11,443 bases of DNA from Methylococcaceae bacterium UBA662 (lineage in GTDB: Bacteria; Pseudomonadota; Gammaproteobacteria; Methylococcales; Methylomonadaceae): NCBI GenBank assembly GCA_002299425.1, contig DBNW01000045.1, forward strand, positions 1 to 11,443. The letters are read 5' to 3'. A model generated the notes under the pieces. That model was given only the letters and a program-made list of their open reading frames with translations, ran no database searches and had not been told where the DNA came from. Numbering within the stretch: the stretch's first letter is position 1; each line of letters opens with the position of its first letter. The position numbers were made by a program, and so were the translations under genes. Shown piece by piece: positions 1-7,812 of this stretch.

Positions 1-194
1 GTCGGGGCGGCAATGGCGGGGGCGGCGATGGCCGGGGCAGCGATGGCCGGGACCGCAGGCGGCGGTGCCGCCGGACCGCCGAGTCCTGCCATACCGAATA
101 CCTGGCCGAGCCCTGTTGGGTCAGCGGTGCTAACGGGGCTGGCGGCTAGCAGCAGGACGACTAACAGCGAAAGCAGGGCTTGAATGGGGCTCAT
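1..194 (-). CDS. Secreted Pro/Ala-rich protein, probably polysaccharide export outer-membrane protein (partial, N-terminus only)
   Basis: The start ATG lies at 194-192, 4 bases after the stop of the upstream chain-length gene, so the two are surely co-transcribed and probably translationally coupled. The 64 visible codons begin with a classic signal peptide: MSPIQ, then a Leu/Val-rich core of about 12 residues, then a small-residue stretch ending near STA at residue 24, a plausible signal peptidase I site. There is no lipobox cysteine. The mature start is rich in Gly, Pro and Ala and carries three PAIAA units encoded by a 15-base tandem repeat. No conserved domain is reached before the window edge. 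The family call (Wza/KpsD/CtrA-type export protein) is inferred only from the signal peptide and from its place after a KpsE/CtrB-like gene; another periplasmic or outer-membrane protein of the locus is possible. Confidence 0.55.
   Translation of the reverse strand, partial: MSPIQALLSLLVVLLLAASPVSTADPTGLGQVFGMAGLGGPAAPPPAVPAIAAPAIAAPAIAAP
4..48. repeat. 15-base tandem repeat, three units, coding for PAIAA
   Basis: Three adjacent units at 4-18, 19-33 and 34-48 follow the pattern GGGGCGGCRATGGCS with few substitutions. The repeat is in frame with the minus-strand CDS and encodes PAIAA three times. The array may extend past the left edge (a fourth partial unit begins at 49). It sits just after the signal peptide, so copy-number change would alter linker length without shifting the frame. 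Confidence 0.8.
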
Positions 195-198
195 GGGT

Positions 199-1326
199 TC
201 AATCTTCGTGGTCGCGAATGATAGCGGCTATCAGGTGGGCGATGCCGGCGGCCAAACTGATGACCAGTACCGATACCAGAGCGTTGTAGGCGCGGCGCGG
301 CTCCATTGAATACTCGGGCAGTGTCGGGGCCTGTAGTACGGACATTTTTTTAACGCTGCGAGCGGCTTCAAAGCGGCCTTTTTCCAGAGCCACTAAGGCG
401 GTCTGGTAGACATCCTGGGCAAACTGGGCGGCCATTTCTAGGCGCTGGTATTGTTCGAGAGTGCGGTTCAGGGCCTGGCCTTTGGGCGAGGACAAACGGG
501 CCTTTTCCAGAGTTATTTGCTGTTCGGTGGCCTGTATTTGCAGGTTGACTTCAATGACGTTGGCACTGCTTGGCATTAGGTAGCCTAACAAAGCCGCGCG
601 CCGGGTTTTAAGGTCGCTGAGCTGGGCTTCGAGGCGGTTGACGATGCTGGTCAGGTTTTCGCTGGTTCCCTGCGGCGAGGCTAGGTTGTTCCGGTCTTGG
701 AAGTCGAGCAGGGCCTGGCGCGCTTTCAGGGTGTCAGCGCGGATAACGCGGGTCTGGCCGGAGAGGAAATCGACCTGTTCTTGCGCCAGTTGGCGAGCGA
801 GACCGTTCATGAAGGTCTCGCCGTCCTGGACTAGGTGGCGGGTGATGGCCTGGGCGGTTTTGGGGTCGTAGGCTTGGGCTTGTATGACCAGAACGCCGGC
901 GTAGGCATCGTACTCAACGCTGACCCGGTTTTTGTAGTGGGCGTGGAATTTTTCGATAGAGGCGTCTTTGTACCACAACCTAGATACGATGTCTCGGCGG
1001 CGGTCGCTGTAGTGGCTGCGTAAATCAAGGCGGGCATCTAGGGCTTTTAGCATGTCCACTGACAGCAGGTAGTCACGCAGCAGCAGCTGGTCAGCTCCGC
1101 CCCCGATACCGGCCCCGGCCCCGGCCAACAGACCGCCTAAATCCATGGTTTGGCCTGCAGCTAGGTCAGTGCGCTGGATGACGGCGTGGGTCTCGGAAAC
1201 ATAGCGGTCCGAGGCCATTATGCTCCAGTACAAAATACTGAGCGCTAGGGCCACGGTGGCCAGACTGGAAATCAGGTGGCGACCTAAAAAAGCCAAGACG
1301 CCGCGGTCGAGAGGGGATTTACGCAT
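199..1326 (-). CDS. KpsE/CtrB-like capsule/exopolysaccharide export inner-membrane (chain-length) protein
   Basis: This 375-residue protein has the architecture of polysaccharide co-polymerases lacking a kinase domain (KpsE, CtrB, BexC). There is a first membrane helix near residues 15-37, a periplasmic region, and a second helix near 347-368 ending in a short charged tail (RDHED). The periplasmic part has a Gly-rich stretch (64-78) and long Gln/Leu/Arg-rich heptad-like helices (about 170-300) likely to be coiled coil. A Pro motif (PTLPEYSMEPRR, 334-345) stands before the second helix, as is usual in the family. Length fits KpsE (about 380). It would sit in the inner membrane, pair with an ABC exporter or the outer-membrane channel, and influence chain length or export. 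There is no Walker A or Tyr-rich tail, so it is not a full Wzc. The ATG at 1326 follows no obvious Shine-Dalgarno sequence. It is the first gene after a 215-base gap, and the secreted protein follows 4 bases downstream. Confidence 0.82.
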   Translation of the reverse strand: MRKSPLDRGVLAFLGRHLISSLATVALALSILYWSIMASDRYVSETHAVIQRTDLAAGQTMDLGGLLAGAGAGIGGGADQLLLRDYLLSVDMLKALDARLDLRSHYSDRRRDIVSRLWYKDASIEKFHAHYKNRVSVEYDAYAGVLVIQAQAYDPKTAQAITRHLVQDGETFMNGLARQLAQEQVDFLSGQTRVIRADTLKARQALLDFQDRNNLASPQGTSENLTSIVNRLEAQLSDLKTRRAALLGYLMPSSANVIEVNLQIQATEQQITLEKARLSSPKGQALNRTLEQYQRLEMAAQFAQDVYQTALVALEKGRFEAARSVKKMSVLQAPTLPEYSMEPRRAYNALVSVLVISLAAGIAHLIAAIIRDHED

Positions 1327-1541
1327 TAGTTGTCAGCTGATTTCATAGGCGAGTGTTACGCCCCCGTTAGAAAAAGGGGTAGGTTAGGGGCGGGTATGTC
1401 TATCAGTTTCGGCAAAATTCACGTTGGGCAGTGTGTCGCTTGGATGTTGATAGCCTAGCGTGCTATTGCGGCACTAGGTCAGAGGGGTTCAGGTACTTTG
1501 TCAGTAGGCTAAAACAAGCACTCTGGAAAATCTACTTGGAA

Positions 1542-3065
1542 TTAAAAAAACCGGGTTTGGTTAAGCCAAGTTTTTGTGAATTCTCGCAATTTGGAAGCAG
1601 TTTTGGCAAGGTTTTTGTCAGGAACTTCTTGCCATACTACAATTTTTAACTCGGGACGTTCGTCAGCGGCTACGCGTTTGAGTAGCTGCATGAGTTTAGC
1701 TTGGTAAGGATTGATGCTGGTTTTGTTACCAATTTGATACCACTCGTAAGCGATTATTTGCCGATCATTTCCTGAAATAACTGATTTTTTGAGGTGCTGC
1801 GGCAGGGTTGCGGCGACTATGCTGTGGTCAATAACCCGCCATTCGTTAGCTTGTCTGGGGTTGATTAACGTATTTTGGGAGTTGACCAGCTCTCTGCCTT
1901 GCTGTTCTTTGCCAAAACCGGCTATGTGGATGCCGACAGTTTCTTGTTCGTTACGGTAAAACTCGGTGCGTTGGTCTACTGCGGTATCGAAGTGGGGTTG
2001 CCATGACCCGTTAGGCTGTTGAAGGTTTTCAATTTTATGCCAGTTCTGGAAGTTTTGTGGCATGAATTCGGCGGGTATGCGGTTCTCCGGTTGCAGTGTT
2101 GACAACCACTCAAGACTAACCGGCCATGCCATGAAACAAATGCTTAGACTGGCGATGGCCGGGTAGAGCACCTGTTGTTTGTGGCGGGGTGCTTGTTTGG
2201 TTTGAAAGCCGACGATAGGGGTGTACGGTGGATCTCGCCAGAAAGAACCCAAATAAAAAAGTAATAAAATAACCAAACCGAAAAATATTCCCCCGTAAAT
2301 CAGATGGTCAACCCCCACCGCTAACGTCATGTTGCTTAGGTGGCCTATCATAACGATCAGGTAGGCCCTGAAGCCATTAGCGATGATGGGTACTATGACG
2401 CTGATTAACAGGAACACCCCTCGTTTCCAATACGATGAGTAGTTGAGGTAGGCGTACACGAATCCTAGCGTTATCGAGGCAATCAGGTAGTTAATGCCAC
2501 TGCAAGCCTCAACGACAGACCAGCTGCCTGAGGTGAGGGTGAAAAAATTGCCTTCGCGGTAAACCGGAAGACCGGTTAGCCGGAGCAGGGCTACCGTAAA
2601 AGTGGCGGTAAATTCGATTAAAGGGGGGATTAAATCTTCCCCAACCGGCACCATGAACAACAAAAAGCACAACGGAAACACTAAGGCGTGCGTGACCGTG
2701 TTTCCCAAAACCACCCAAACGCCCCCGAGCAGCATAATAATCGTGGCAAATTGTTCAGCCGCTAAGACGTGGCTGAGGCTGGCGGCCAACCAAAAAAAGC
2801 CACCGACAATAACGGGCAGCAGGCCTAAGTAAGATACGTTCGGCGTTAGCCTAAACCAATGATTTTTTTGGGTACAGACAAGCCAAAGGCTGATAGGGGC
2901 TATGATGAAGCCGTGGGTGTACGTTTCTGAATGCCGCCAAATTTCGACAAGGGAAGCCCAGGTTGGAAAAAATACCCCAACGGATAAAGCGACTGTAAAA
3001 ACAACGGCCAAAAAATGTGGCGGCCAGTTTCGTGTGTTAGCCAATTGCGGTGTGCTAACGGGCAC
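1542..3065 (-). CDS. Exosortase fused to a C-terminal EpsI domain
   Basis: I place the start at the GTG at 3065-3063, which overlaps the sugar-transferase stop by 11 bases and follows a GGGGCAGAG stretch. The open frame continues upstream to 3314, but only as a shadow of the transferase gene. The resulting 507-residue protein has about eight hydrophobic helices in residues 14-275, with the exosortase catalytic triad visible as Cys188 (VEACSGINYL), Arg233 (ANGFRAY) and His254 (GVDHLIYGG). After a further helix near 299-315, residues 320-507 form a soluble EpsI-like domain with the hallmarks EFYRN, GRELVNSQN and YEWYQIGN. Exosortases are inner-membrane Cys transpeptidases that sort proteins with PEP-CTERM-type tails, and EpsI accompanies them in polysaccharide loci. 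The fusion recalls the VPLPA-CTERM exosortase (XrtD) type, but I cannot separate that from an XrtA-type fusion by eye. No tail-bearing substrate is encoded in the window. Confidence 0.88.
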   Translation of the reverse strand: MPVSTPQLANTRNWPPHFLAVVFTVALSVGVFFPTWASLVEIWRHSETYTHGFIIAPISLWLVCTQKNHWFRLTPNVSYLGLLPVIVGGFFWLAASLSHVLAAEQFATIIMLLGGVWVVLGNTVTHALVFPLCFLLFMVPVGEDLIPPLIEFTATFTVALLRLTGLPVYREGNFFTLTSGSWSVVEACSGINYLIASITLGFVYAYLNYSSYWKRGVFLLISVIVPIIANGFRAYLIVMIGHLSNMTLAVGVDHLIYGGIFFGLVILLLFYLGSFWRDPPYTPIVGFQTKQAPRHKQQVLYPAIASLSICFMAWPVSLEWLSTLQPENRIPAEFMPQNFQNWHKIENLQQPNGSWQPHFDTAVDQRTEFYRNEQETVGIHIAGFGKEQQGRELVNSQNTLINPRQANEWRVIDHSIVAATLPQHLKKSVISGNDRQIIAYEWYQIGNKTSINPYQAKLMQLLKRVAADERPELKIVVWQEVPDKNLAKTASKLREFTKTWLNQTRFF

Positions 3066-4431
3066 CTCTGCCCCATAACACCACTTCCACGGTGTTGAAC
3101 ATAATCGACAAATCCAAGAATAGGCTGTAGTTCTTGACATAGTAGAGGTCGTACTGGAGTTTTTGAATGGCGTCGTTTTCATCAGCACCATAAGGGTAAC
3201 ACAGCTGCGCCCAGCCGGTAATTCCAGGTTTGACCCGATGCCTTTCGCGGTAGTAGGGAATGCGTTGTTCAAAACCTGAGACAAATTCCGGGCGCTCTGG
3301 CCGCGGCCCGACAAAGCTCATCTCGCCGCTCAAAACATTAAAAATTTGCGGCAGTTCGTCAATGCGGAATTTTCTGATGATGGCCCCGACCCGAGTAATT
3401 CGGCGATCGTTTGCGGCGGCCCATTGCACGCCGTTTTTTTCGGCATCGGTGTACATGCTTCTGAACTTCAAGACTTGAAAGCAGGCGTTGTTTTCACCCA
3501 CTCGCGTTTGTCGGTAAAAAATCGGTCCTTTGCAGCTACTTTCCAGATAAATGGCCAGGCCGGTAATGGCCATAAAAGGCCAAGCCACCGAGAACAGCAG
3601 CAGGCTGGCCAAAATATCAAACAGTCGTTTGCTGAATTTGCGTAGGCCGTCTTGGGCAAAGCCGTCCGAGAAAATCAGCCAGGCAGGGTATAGGTTGTCT
3701 AATGAGATCAGGCATTGCTCGCGCTCGTAAAAGCTCATTAAGTCTAATATAGGCAAACCGGACATTTTGCAGTCAAGCAGTGCGTTCAGTGGCAGTCCGC
3801 AGCGCTTATCGTCTACAGCGATAACAATTTCATCAATGCCCAGCCGTTCGGCTGTTTGCAAAAGCGACGTATCTAAGGGGGTTAACCAGTCTTTTGGCAC
3901 GGTGCAGATTTCCCCAGGCAGACAAACAAAGCCTTGCAAGGTAAAAGCTTTATGGATGAACGAATCGTTAATGCGGCTTAATTGCAAGGCTTTTTCGCCG
4001 CTGCCAATGACCAGTACGCGTCTTTTCAGGGCCTCCAGGTTGGCAAAATGATAAAACAGGTAGCGGCTTGCCATAATGGCTAAAAATGCCAAACCCATGG
4101 CGCCGACTAAGACGCTTCGGGTAATGAAAAAATGGGGTATTGCGTAGTCAATGACAATAAGCGCAACAATGGCCAGGGCGAAGCTAGAGGAGGTTCTGGT
4201 CAGTAAGTTGTAGTCTTCTGTACTGAGGCTTCTGCGGTACAGGCCCATGCCGGCACAGGTAAACGTCAATAAAAAAGAAAAGACTAGGCTTGCCGTAACC
4301 AAGTTTTGAGCGGCATCCTCGGCAATGAAAAATTCGCCGCTTAGGTACAGGGCCAAAAAAAACAAACCGGCTTCGGCAAACAACAGCCATAAATAAACGC
4401 TTGAAATATAATGCCGAAATACTCGAATCAC
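3055..4431 (-). CDS. Initiating sugar-phosphate transferase (PEP-CTERM/exosortase-associated, EpsB/WcaJ-like)
   Basis: This 458-residue membrane enzyme transfers a sugar phosphate from a UDP-sugar to undecaprenyl phosphate, the first step of exopolysaccharide assembly. N-terminal helices lie at about 12-31, 44-61, 83-100 and 104-120, followed by a Rossmann-like region (VLVIGSGEKA, about 139-148). A membrane-anchored catalytic domain then starts at KRLFDILAS (about 268). Its hallmark blocks are all present: KFRSM (322-326), DELPQ (358-362), VGPRPERPEF (374-383) and KPGITGWAQ (401-409). The start is GTG at 4431-4429, with AAGG 8 bases upstream. The overall layout fits the exosortase-associated sugar-transferase family (TIGR03013), in keeping with the exosortase gene overlapping its 3' end by 11 bases. 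It is the first gene of the minus-strand run, so the operon promoter should lie in 4432-4540, where I see no convincing consensus hexamers. The sugar specificity cannot be read from the sequence. Confidence 0.92.
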   Translation of the reverse strand: MIRVFRHYISSVYLWLLFAEAGLFFLALYLSGEFFIAEDAAQNLVTASLVFSFLLTFTCAGMGLYRRSLSTEDYNLLTRTSSSFALAIVALIVIDYAIPHFFITRSVLVGAMGLAFLAIMASRYLFYHFANLEALKRRVLVIGSGEKALQLSRINDSFIHKAFTLQGFVCLPGEICTVPKDWLTPLDTSLLQTAERLGIDEIVIAVDDKRCGLPLNALLDCKMSGLPILDLMSFYEREQCLISLDNLYPAWLIFSDGFAQDGLRKFSKRLFDILASLLLFSVAWPFMAITGLAIYLESSCKGPIFYRQTRVGENNACFQVLKFRSMYTDAEKNGVQWAAANDRRITRVGAIIRKFRIDELPQIFNVLSGEMSFVGPRPERPEFVSGFEQRIPYYRERHRVKPGITGWAQLCYPYGADENDAIQKLQYDLYYVKNYSLFLDLSIMFNTVEVVLWGRGAR

Positions 4432-4539
4432 GAGAGTTACCTTAAGTAACGGGGTGGGTAAAAAATTAGCCTTTGTTCAATTAAAAATTAGGCAGTGAGC
4501 CAATCTGTCATTCGTCTTAAAACAGCCGTCTATGACAGG
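4432..4539 (-). promoter_or_regulatory. 5' region of the sugar transferase operon
   Basis: This AT-rich stretch should contain the minus-strand promoter and leader of the transferase-exosortase genes. The Shine-Dalgarno AAGG (4443-4440) lies inside a short inverted repeat with arms GTTAC (4436-4440) and GTAAC (4446-4450), which could modulate initiation or be chance. Two near-identical AAAAATTAG(C/G)C stretches occur between about 4450 and 4492. I find no clear -35/-10 pair. Confidence 0.3.
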
Positions 4540-4958
4540 CTATTAAAATTACCTGCTTGGCTTGCAGCAGCAAGGGCATGATGAACTCAGACCGTAGCGC
4601 GTTAAGTATCCAGCGTTACCGTTGCCGGAACTGGATGAAACGCTCGCAGGTCGGCGGCAAATCCAGCCAGTGCTGGCTTTGGTATACCCACAGGGCACCC
4701 GTGCGCTCGACCACAACATCCGGGCCATTCTAGCGTATGTGTTCGGTAAGCGTAAAGACACCGTCTTCGAAGAGCTGAAGACACTGCTTGAACCGTTCTG
4801 CTCCGCCGTTTCTATACGGACGACTGGGGTGCTTACCAACGCCTTGCTTTTCCAAATCCGAAATTTTGCATGACACGGTCATCGGGCTGCTTATCACCCA
4901 TAATGCGCACATTGCGTTTGCCTTAGGCTGTCGAGGCAATCCATCATCATCGGAATAA
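4540..4958 (+). mobile_element. Decayed IS1-family transposase remnant (InsA zinc-ribbon plus InsB fragments)
   Basis: No intact gene is present, but IS1-type transposase pieces appear in order when frames are switched. From 4548 the frame reads ITCLACSS, then IQRYRCRN (to 4631), the InsA zinc-ribbon start with its CxxC and RYRC. After an apparent internal deletion the same frame gives VGGKSSQCWLWYT (from 4650), the InsB 'xVGxKxxxxWLWYx' region. A second frame carries AILAYVFGKRKDTVFEELK (about 4725-4782), a third FYTDDWGAYQR (4810-4842), and the first frame resumes with CFSKSEILHDTVIGLL (from 4845), the InsB C-terminus, stopping at 4956-4958. The catalytic core is interrupted and the second zinc-ribbon Cys pair and the middle of InsA/InsB are missing, so it cannot be active. 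I could not find terminal inverted repeats. It fills most of the 532-base gap between the exopolysaccharide and cas genes and suggests a past insertion or rearrangement at this junction. Confidence 0.78.
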
Positions 4959-4963
4959 TTAGT

Positions 4964-7711
4964 ATGATTAATGACATACAAGCCACCTATTACCGTTATT
5001 GGGGCAAAGCCCAAAAAGGCAGTCAGAAAAACGACGACACGCCCCAATACCACTTGCTGCCTTACCACTGCCTGGATGTGGCGGCGGTGGGCTGGCATTG
5101 GCTGGCTCCCGATAAAACGACTTGTAAGCAACTGGCAATACAACTGCAAGTAACGCCGGAATGGCTAAGGAGGTTTTTCACCTTCTGTTTGGCCTTGCAC
5201 GACCTAGGCAAGTTTGCCCGTGCGTTTCAAGGTTTGCGGACGGATTTGTCACCGGAGTTGGTCAAGGCTAAAACGGGCATGTGCTATACCGAGCGGCATG
5301 ACAGCTTGGGCTTTTGTCTTTGGCGTGATGTGCTGGTGGACGCATTGCCTAATGCCTTGCAAGCCGAATTGGGCGATAGCCTCGATACCCAGTGGCTGTG
5401 TGCTATCGAACCGTGGCTGGAAATCGTCACCGGACACCACGGGATGCCGCCGAAAAAATCACTTAAAAGCAGATTGTGCAATTACTTTGAGCCCGAAGAT
5501 GAGCAGGCGGCCATCACTTTTGTACAAGATGCCATCATCTTGTTATTGGCTGATTTTGACTTTCAACCCTTGCAGGACAAAACCCTGAAAAAACGCCTGC
5601 AACCGTTGTCCTGGCAATTGGCAGGCATAGCCGTGTTGGCGGATTGGCTGGGTTCCAACCAAGATTATTTCCATTACTGCGCTCAGCCGCAGGATTTAAA
5701 ACCGTACTGGCAGGAGACCGCCCTCAACCGGGCGGCAGCGGCTATCCAATCACTGCCCAAAACACCCAAAGCCACTGCATTCCAAGACATCAAAAACTTA
5801 TTCGATTTCATCGAAGAGCCCACCTCGCTACAGTACTACGCCATCAACGAACCGCTTGCCCAACAACCTCAGCTTTTTATCTTGGAAGACGTGACCGGAA
5901 CAGGTAAAACCGAAGCCGCATTAATCCTAAGCCAACGCCTGCTGGCGCAAGGTTTGGCGGACGGCCTGTATATCGCCTTGCCGACCATGGCGACCGCCAA
6001 CGCCATGTACCAACGGTTGAGCGGCGTTTACCGCAAGTTTTATCGGGACGAAGATAAACCGTCATTGATACTGGCACACGGTGCGCGTGAGTTGTCGCAA
6101 GATTTTCAGGATTCGATGGCTTTTACCGAACAGATGAAAACGGATAGCGATTACCAGAGTGGCAAAAACGAAGCCGATCAGGAGCTCAGCGCTACCGCCT
6201 ATTGCAACGCTTGGCTTGCGGACAGCCGCAAAAAAGCCTTGTTGGCGGATGTCGGGGTCGGCACTTTAGATCAGGCCTTGCTGGCCGTATTGCCAGCGCG
6301 TCATCAGTCGCTGCGTTTGTTAGGTCTAGGCCGCAAAGTGCTATTGGTCGATGAAGTCCACGCTTACGACAGCTACCTGCAAAAACTCTTGGCTGCCTTG
6401 CTGGAAGCCCACGCCAGGCAAGGCGGCAGCGTGATTTTACTGTCTGCTACCTTGCCGCAAGCCATGCGTGAAAATTTAGTGGCCGCCTACCACAAAGGAC
6501 TCGGCGAACCTGCCCCGGCTTTAGATTATCCGGCGCAGTATCCGCTAGCCACGCACACGCCCGCCGCGCAGGTCGAACAGCCGATAGACACCCGCCAAGC
6601 GGTCAAGCGCACCGTTCAAGTCAAGCGGTTAGGCACCGAAGCCGACGTGCTGGCGCAAATCCAGCAAGCCATCACCGCCGGGCAATGCGTGTGCTGGCTA
6701 CGCAACACCGTCAAATCGGCCCGCCAGTCTTATCAGGATTTGCTCGACACAAGGTGTGCGCCCGAACAACTCAGCCTGTTCCACAGCCGTTTTGCCATGA
6801 TCGACCGACAAGCCATCGAAAACCGCACCTTGGCGCAATTCGGGCGTGATTCCAACCATCAACAAAGAACAGGCCAAGTCGTGATTGCCACGCAAGTCGT
6901 AGAACAATCCTTAGATTTGGATTTTGACGTGATGATTACCGACCTTGCCCCGATAGACCTCATCATCCAACGCGCAGGCCGCTTGCGCCGCCACAATCGC
7001 GGTGAACTAGGCAACCGCCTTGCACACGACGAGCCCGACCAACGCGGCGTTCCTGTCCTCTACCTGCATTGCCCCGAACCCACGCCAGATGCCGATGCCA
7101 ACTGGCTAAAGCCCGACCATAGTGGCACACAAGCCGTCTACCCGCATACCGGCCAGCTGTGGTTGACCGCCAAACAGTTAATCGACAAAGGCCAGTTCAC
7201 CATGCCCGATGATGCGAGGGATTTGATAGAAGGCGTGTATTCATGTGAAGCGGAAGGCTCATTATCCCAAACGTTACAAGATGCTTCTTTAGCGGCGATT
7301 GGCAAAACCATGAGTTATCGGGAAATCGGTAACATGAACGCGCTTGATTTGGCCAAAGGCTACACCCGAAAAAGTGCCGAAAAAAGCGGTGGCTGGGATG
7401 AGGAAACCAACATTCCAACCCGTTTGACTGATGAAGAAACGGTATCGGTCGCGCTCGCTATTGTAGAAAACGGCCAGCTCAAGCCATACGCCCAAGCCGA
7501 ATGCTATGCCTGGGCATTAAGCACCGTCAAATTGCCGGAACGCGAGTGGAAGAAAGCCCAGCAGCAAATACCAACAGAGTTAAAAGCTTTGATTGAAGCA
7601 TTAAAGGCCGAACAAAAAGCCGTGCGCTGGTTGGAAGTTTTGCCGTTATCGGAAGGGCAAACCGTTTATTCAGCGCAACAGGGGTTTGTGGGGGCTGATG
7701 ACCCAGCATGA
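4964..7711 (+). CDS. cas3: Cas3 HD-nuclease/helicase, first copy (divergent type I lineage, probably I-E-like)
   Basis: A 915-residue single-chain Cas3, the enzyme that unwinds and degrades DNA flagged by Cascade. The N-terminal HD nuclease shows YWGK (12-15), HCLD (His35), HDLGK (His79-Asp80), RHDS (His112), TGHHG (His158-His159) and ADWLG (Asp227), a full metal-binding set. The SF2 helicase shows Walker A VTGTGKTE (310-317), PTMATANAM (340-348), DEVH (463-466), LLSATLP (492-498), FHSRF (606-610), QVVEQSLDLDFD (644-655) and QRAGRLRRH (669-677). No motif is broken. Walker A differs from the APTGSGKT of E. coli-like Cas3, and the C-terminal 200 residues lack the TRDGEMSL block of the second copy. 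The start ATG has only a weak GGA about 10 bases upstream and lies 5 bases after the IS1 remnant. No Cascade gene follows directly, so its partner complex is unknown. GC is about 57% over six evenly spaced 60-base lines, against 48% for the second copy. Confidence 0.93.
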   Translation: MINDIQATYYRYWGKAQKGSQKNDDTPQYHLLPYHCLDVAAVGWHWLAPDKTTCKQLAIQLQVTPEWLRRFFTFCLALHDLGKFARAFQGLRTDLSPELVKAKTGMCYTERHDSLGFCLWRDVLVDALPNALQAELGDSLDTQWLCAIEPWLEIVTGHHGMPPKKSLKSRLCNYFEPEDEQAAITFVQDAIILLLADFDFQPLQDKTLKKRLQPLSWQLAGIAVLADWLGSNQDYFHYCAQPQDLKPYWQETALNRAAAAIQSLPKTPKATAFQDIKNLFDFIEEPTSLQYYAINEPLAQQPQLFILEDVTGTGKTEAALILSQRLLAQGLADGLYIALPTMATANAMYQRLSGVYRKFYRDEDKPSLILAHGARELSQDFQDSMAFTEQMKTDSDYQSGKNEADQELSATAYCNAWLADSRKKALLADVGVGTLDQALLAVLPARHQSLRLLGLGRKVLLVDEVHAYDSYLQKLLAALLEAHARQGGSVILLSATLPQAMRENLVAAYHKGLGEPAPALDYPAQYPLATHTPAAQVEQPIDTRQAVKRTVQVKRLGTEADVLAQIQQAITAGQCVCWLRNTVKSARQSYQDLLDTRCAPEQLSLFHSRFAMIDRQAIENRTLAQFGRDSNHQQRTGQVVIATQVVEQSLDLDFDVMITDLAPIDLIIQRAGRLRRHNRGELGNRLAHDEPDQRGVPVLYLHCPEPTPDADANWLKPDHSGTQAVYPHTGQLWLTAKQLIDKGQFTMPDDARDLIEGVYSCEAEGSLSQTLQDASLAAIGKTMSYREIGNMNALDLAKGYTRKSAEKSGGWDEETNIPTRLTDEETVSVALAIVENGQLKPYAQAECYAWALSTVKLPEREWKKAQQQIPTELKALIEALKAEQKAVRWLEVLPLSEGQTVYSAQQGFVGADDPA

Positions 7712-7733
7712 TTTTCTGTGAGGAATGTACCGT

Positions 7734-7761
7734 CTGACAACGGATATACCTTGCGTATAAT
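7734..7761 (+). promoter_or_regulatory. Strong sigma70-type promoter for the DUF29 gene
   Basis: A -35 box CTGACA (7734-7739, 5 of 6 to TTGACA) and a perfect -10 box TATAAT (7756-7761) are separated by 16 bases, predicting transcription from about 7768 and a leader near 45 bases. The -35 box is exactly flanked by CCGT (7730-7733) and ACGG (7740-7743), a short inverted repeat that might be an operator half-site pair. The promoter would drive the DUF29 gene and possibly read on into the second cas3. Confidence 0.7.
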
Positions 7762-7812
7762 TTTTAGGGGTGGAGCGAAAGCCAAGACAACAACAGTACC
7801 GAGGTGTAAAAA

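Noticed and set aside
1359..1392. CGCCCC...GGGGCG inverted repeat between the exosortase and KpsE/CtrB-like genes
   Set aside because: A 6-base stem with a 22-base loop and no T-run after it on either strand is not enough for a terminator.
1431..1649. Plus-strand open frame of 72 codons between the exosortase and KpsE/CtrB-like genes
   Set aside because: It runs into the 3' end of the exosortase gene on the other strand, has no convincing ribosome site and no recognisable protein sequence.
3066..3314. Upstream extension of the exosortase open frame (83 further codons)
   Set aside because: It lies wholly inside the sugar transferase gene, has no exosortase-like sequence, and the family start fits the GTG at 3065.
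4730..5149. Minus-strand open frame of 139 codons over the IS1 relic and the cas3 start
   Set aside because: It is antisense to the conserved YHLLPYHCLD motif of Cas3; a similar antisense peptide (RRHIQ...VIRQQV) appears opposite the same motif of the second cas3, which shows it is a shadow.
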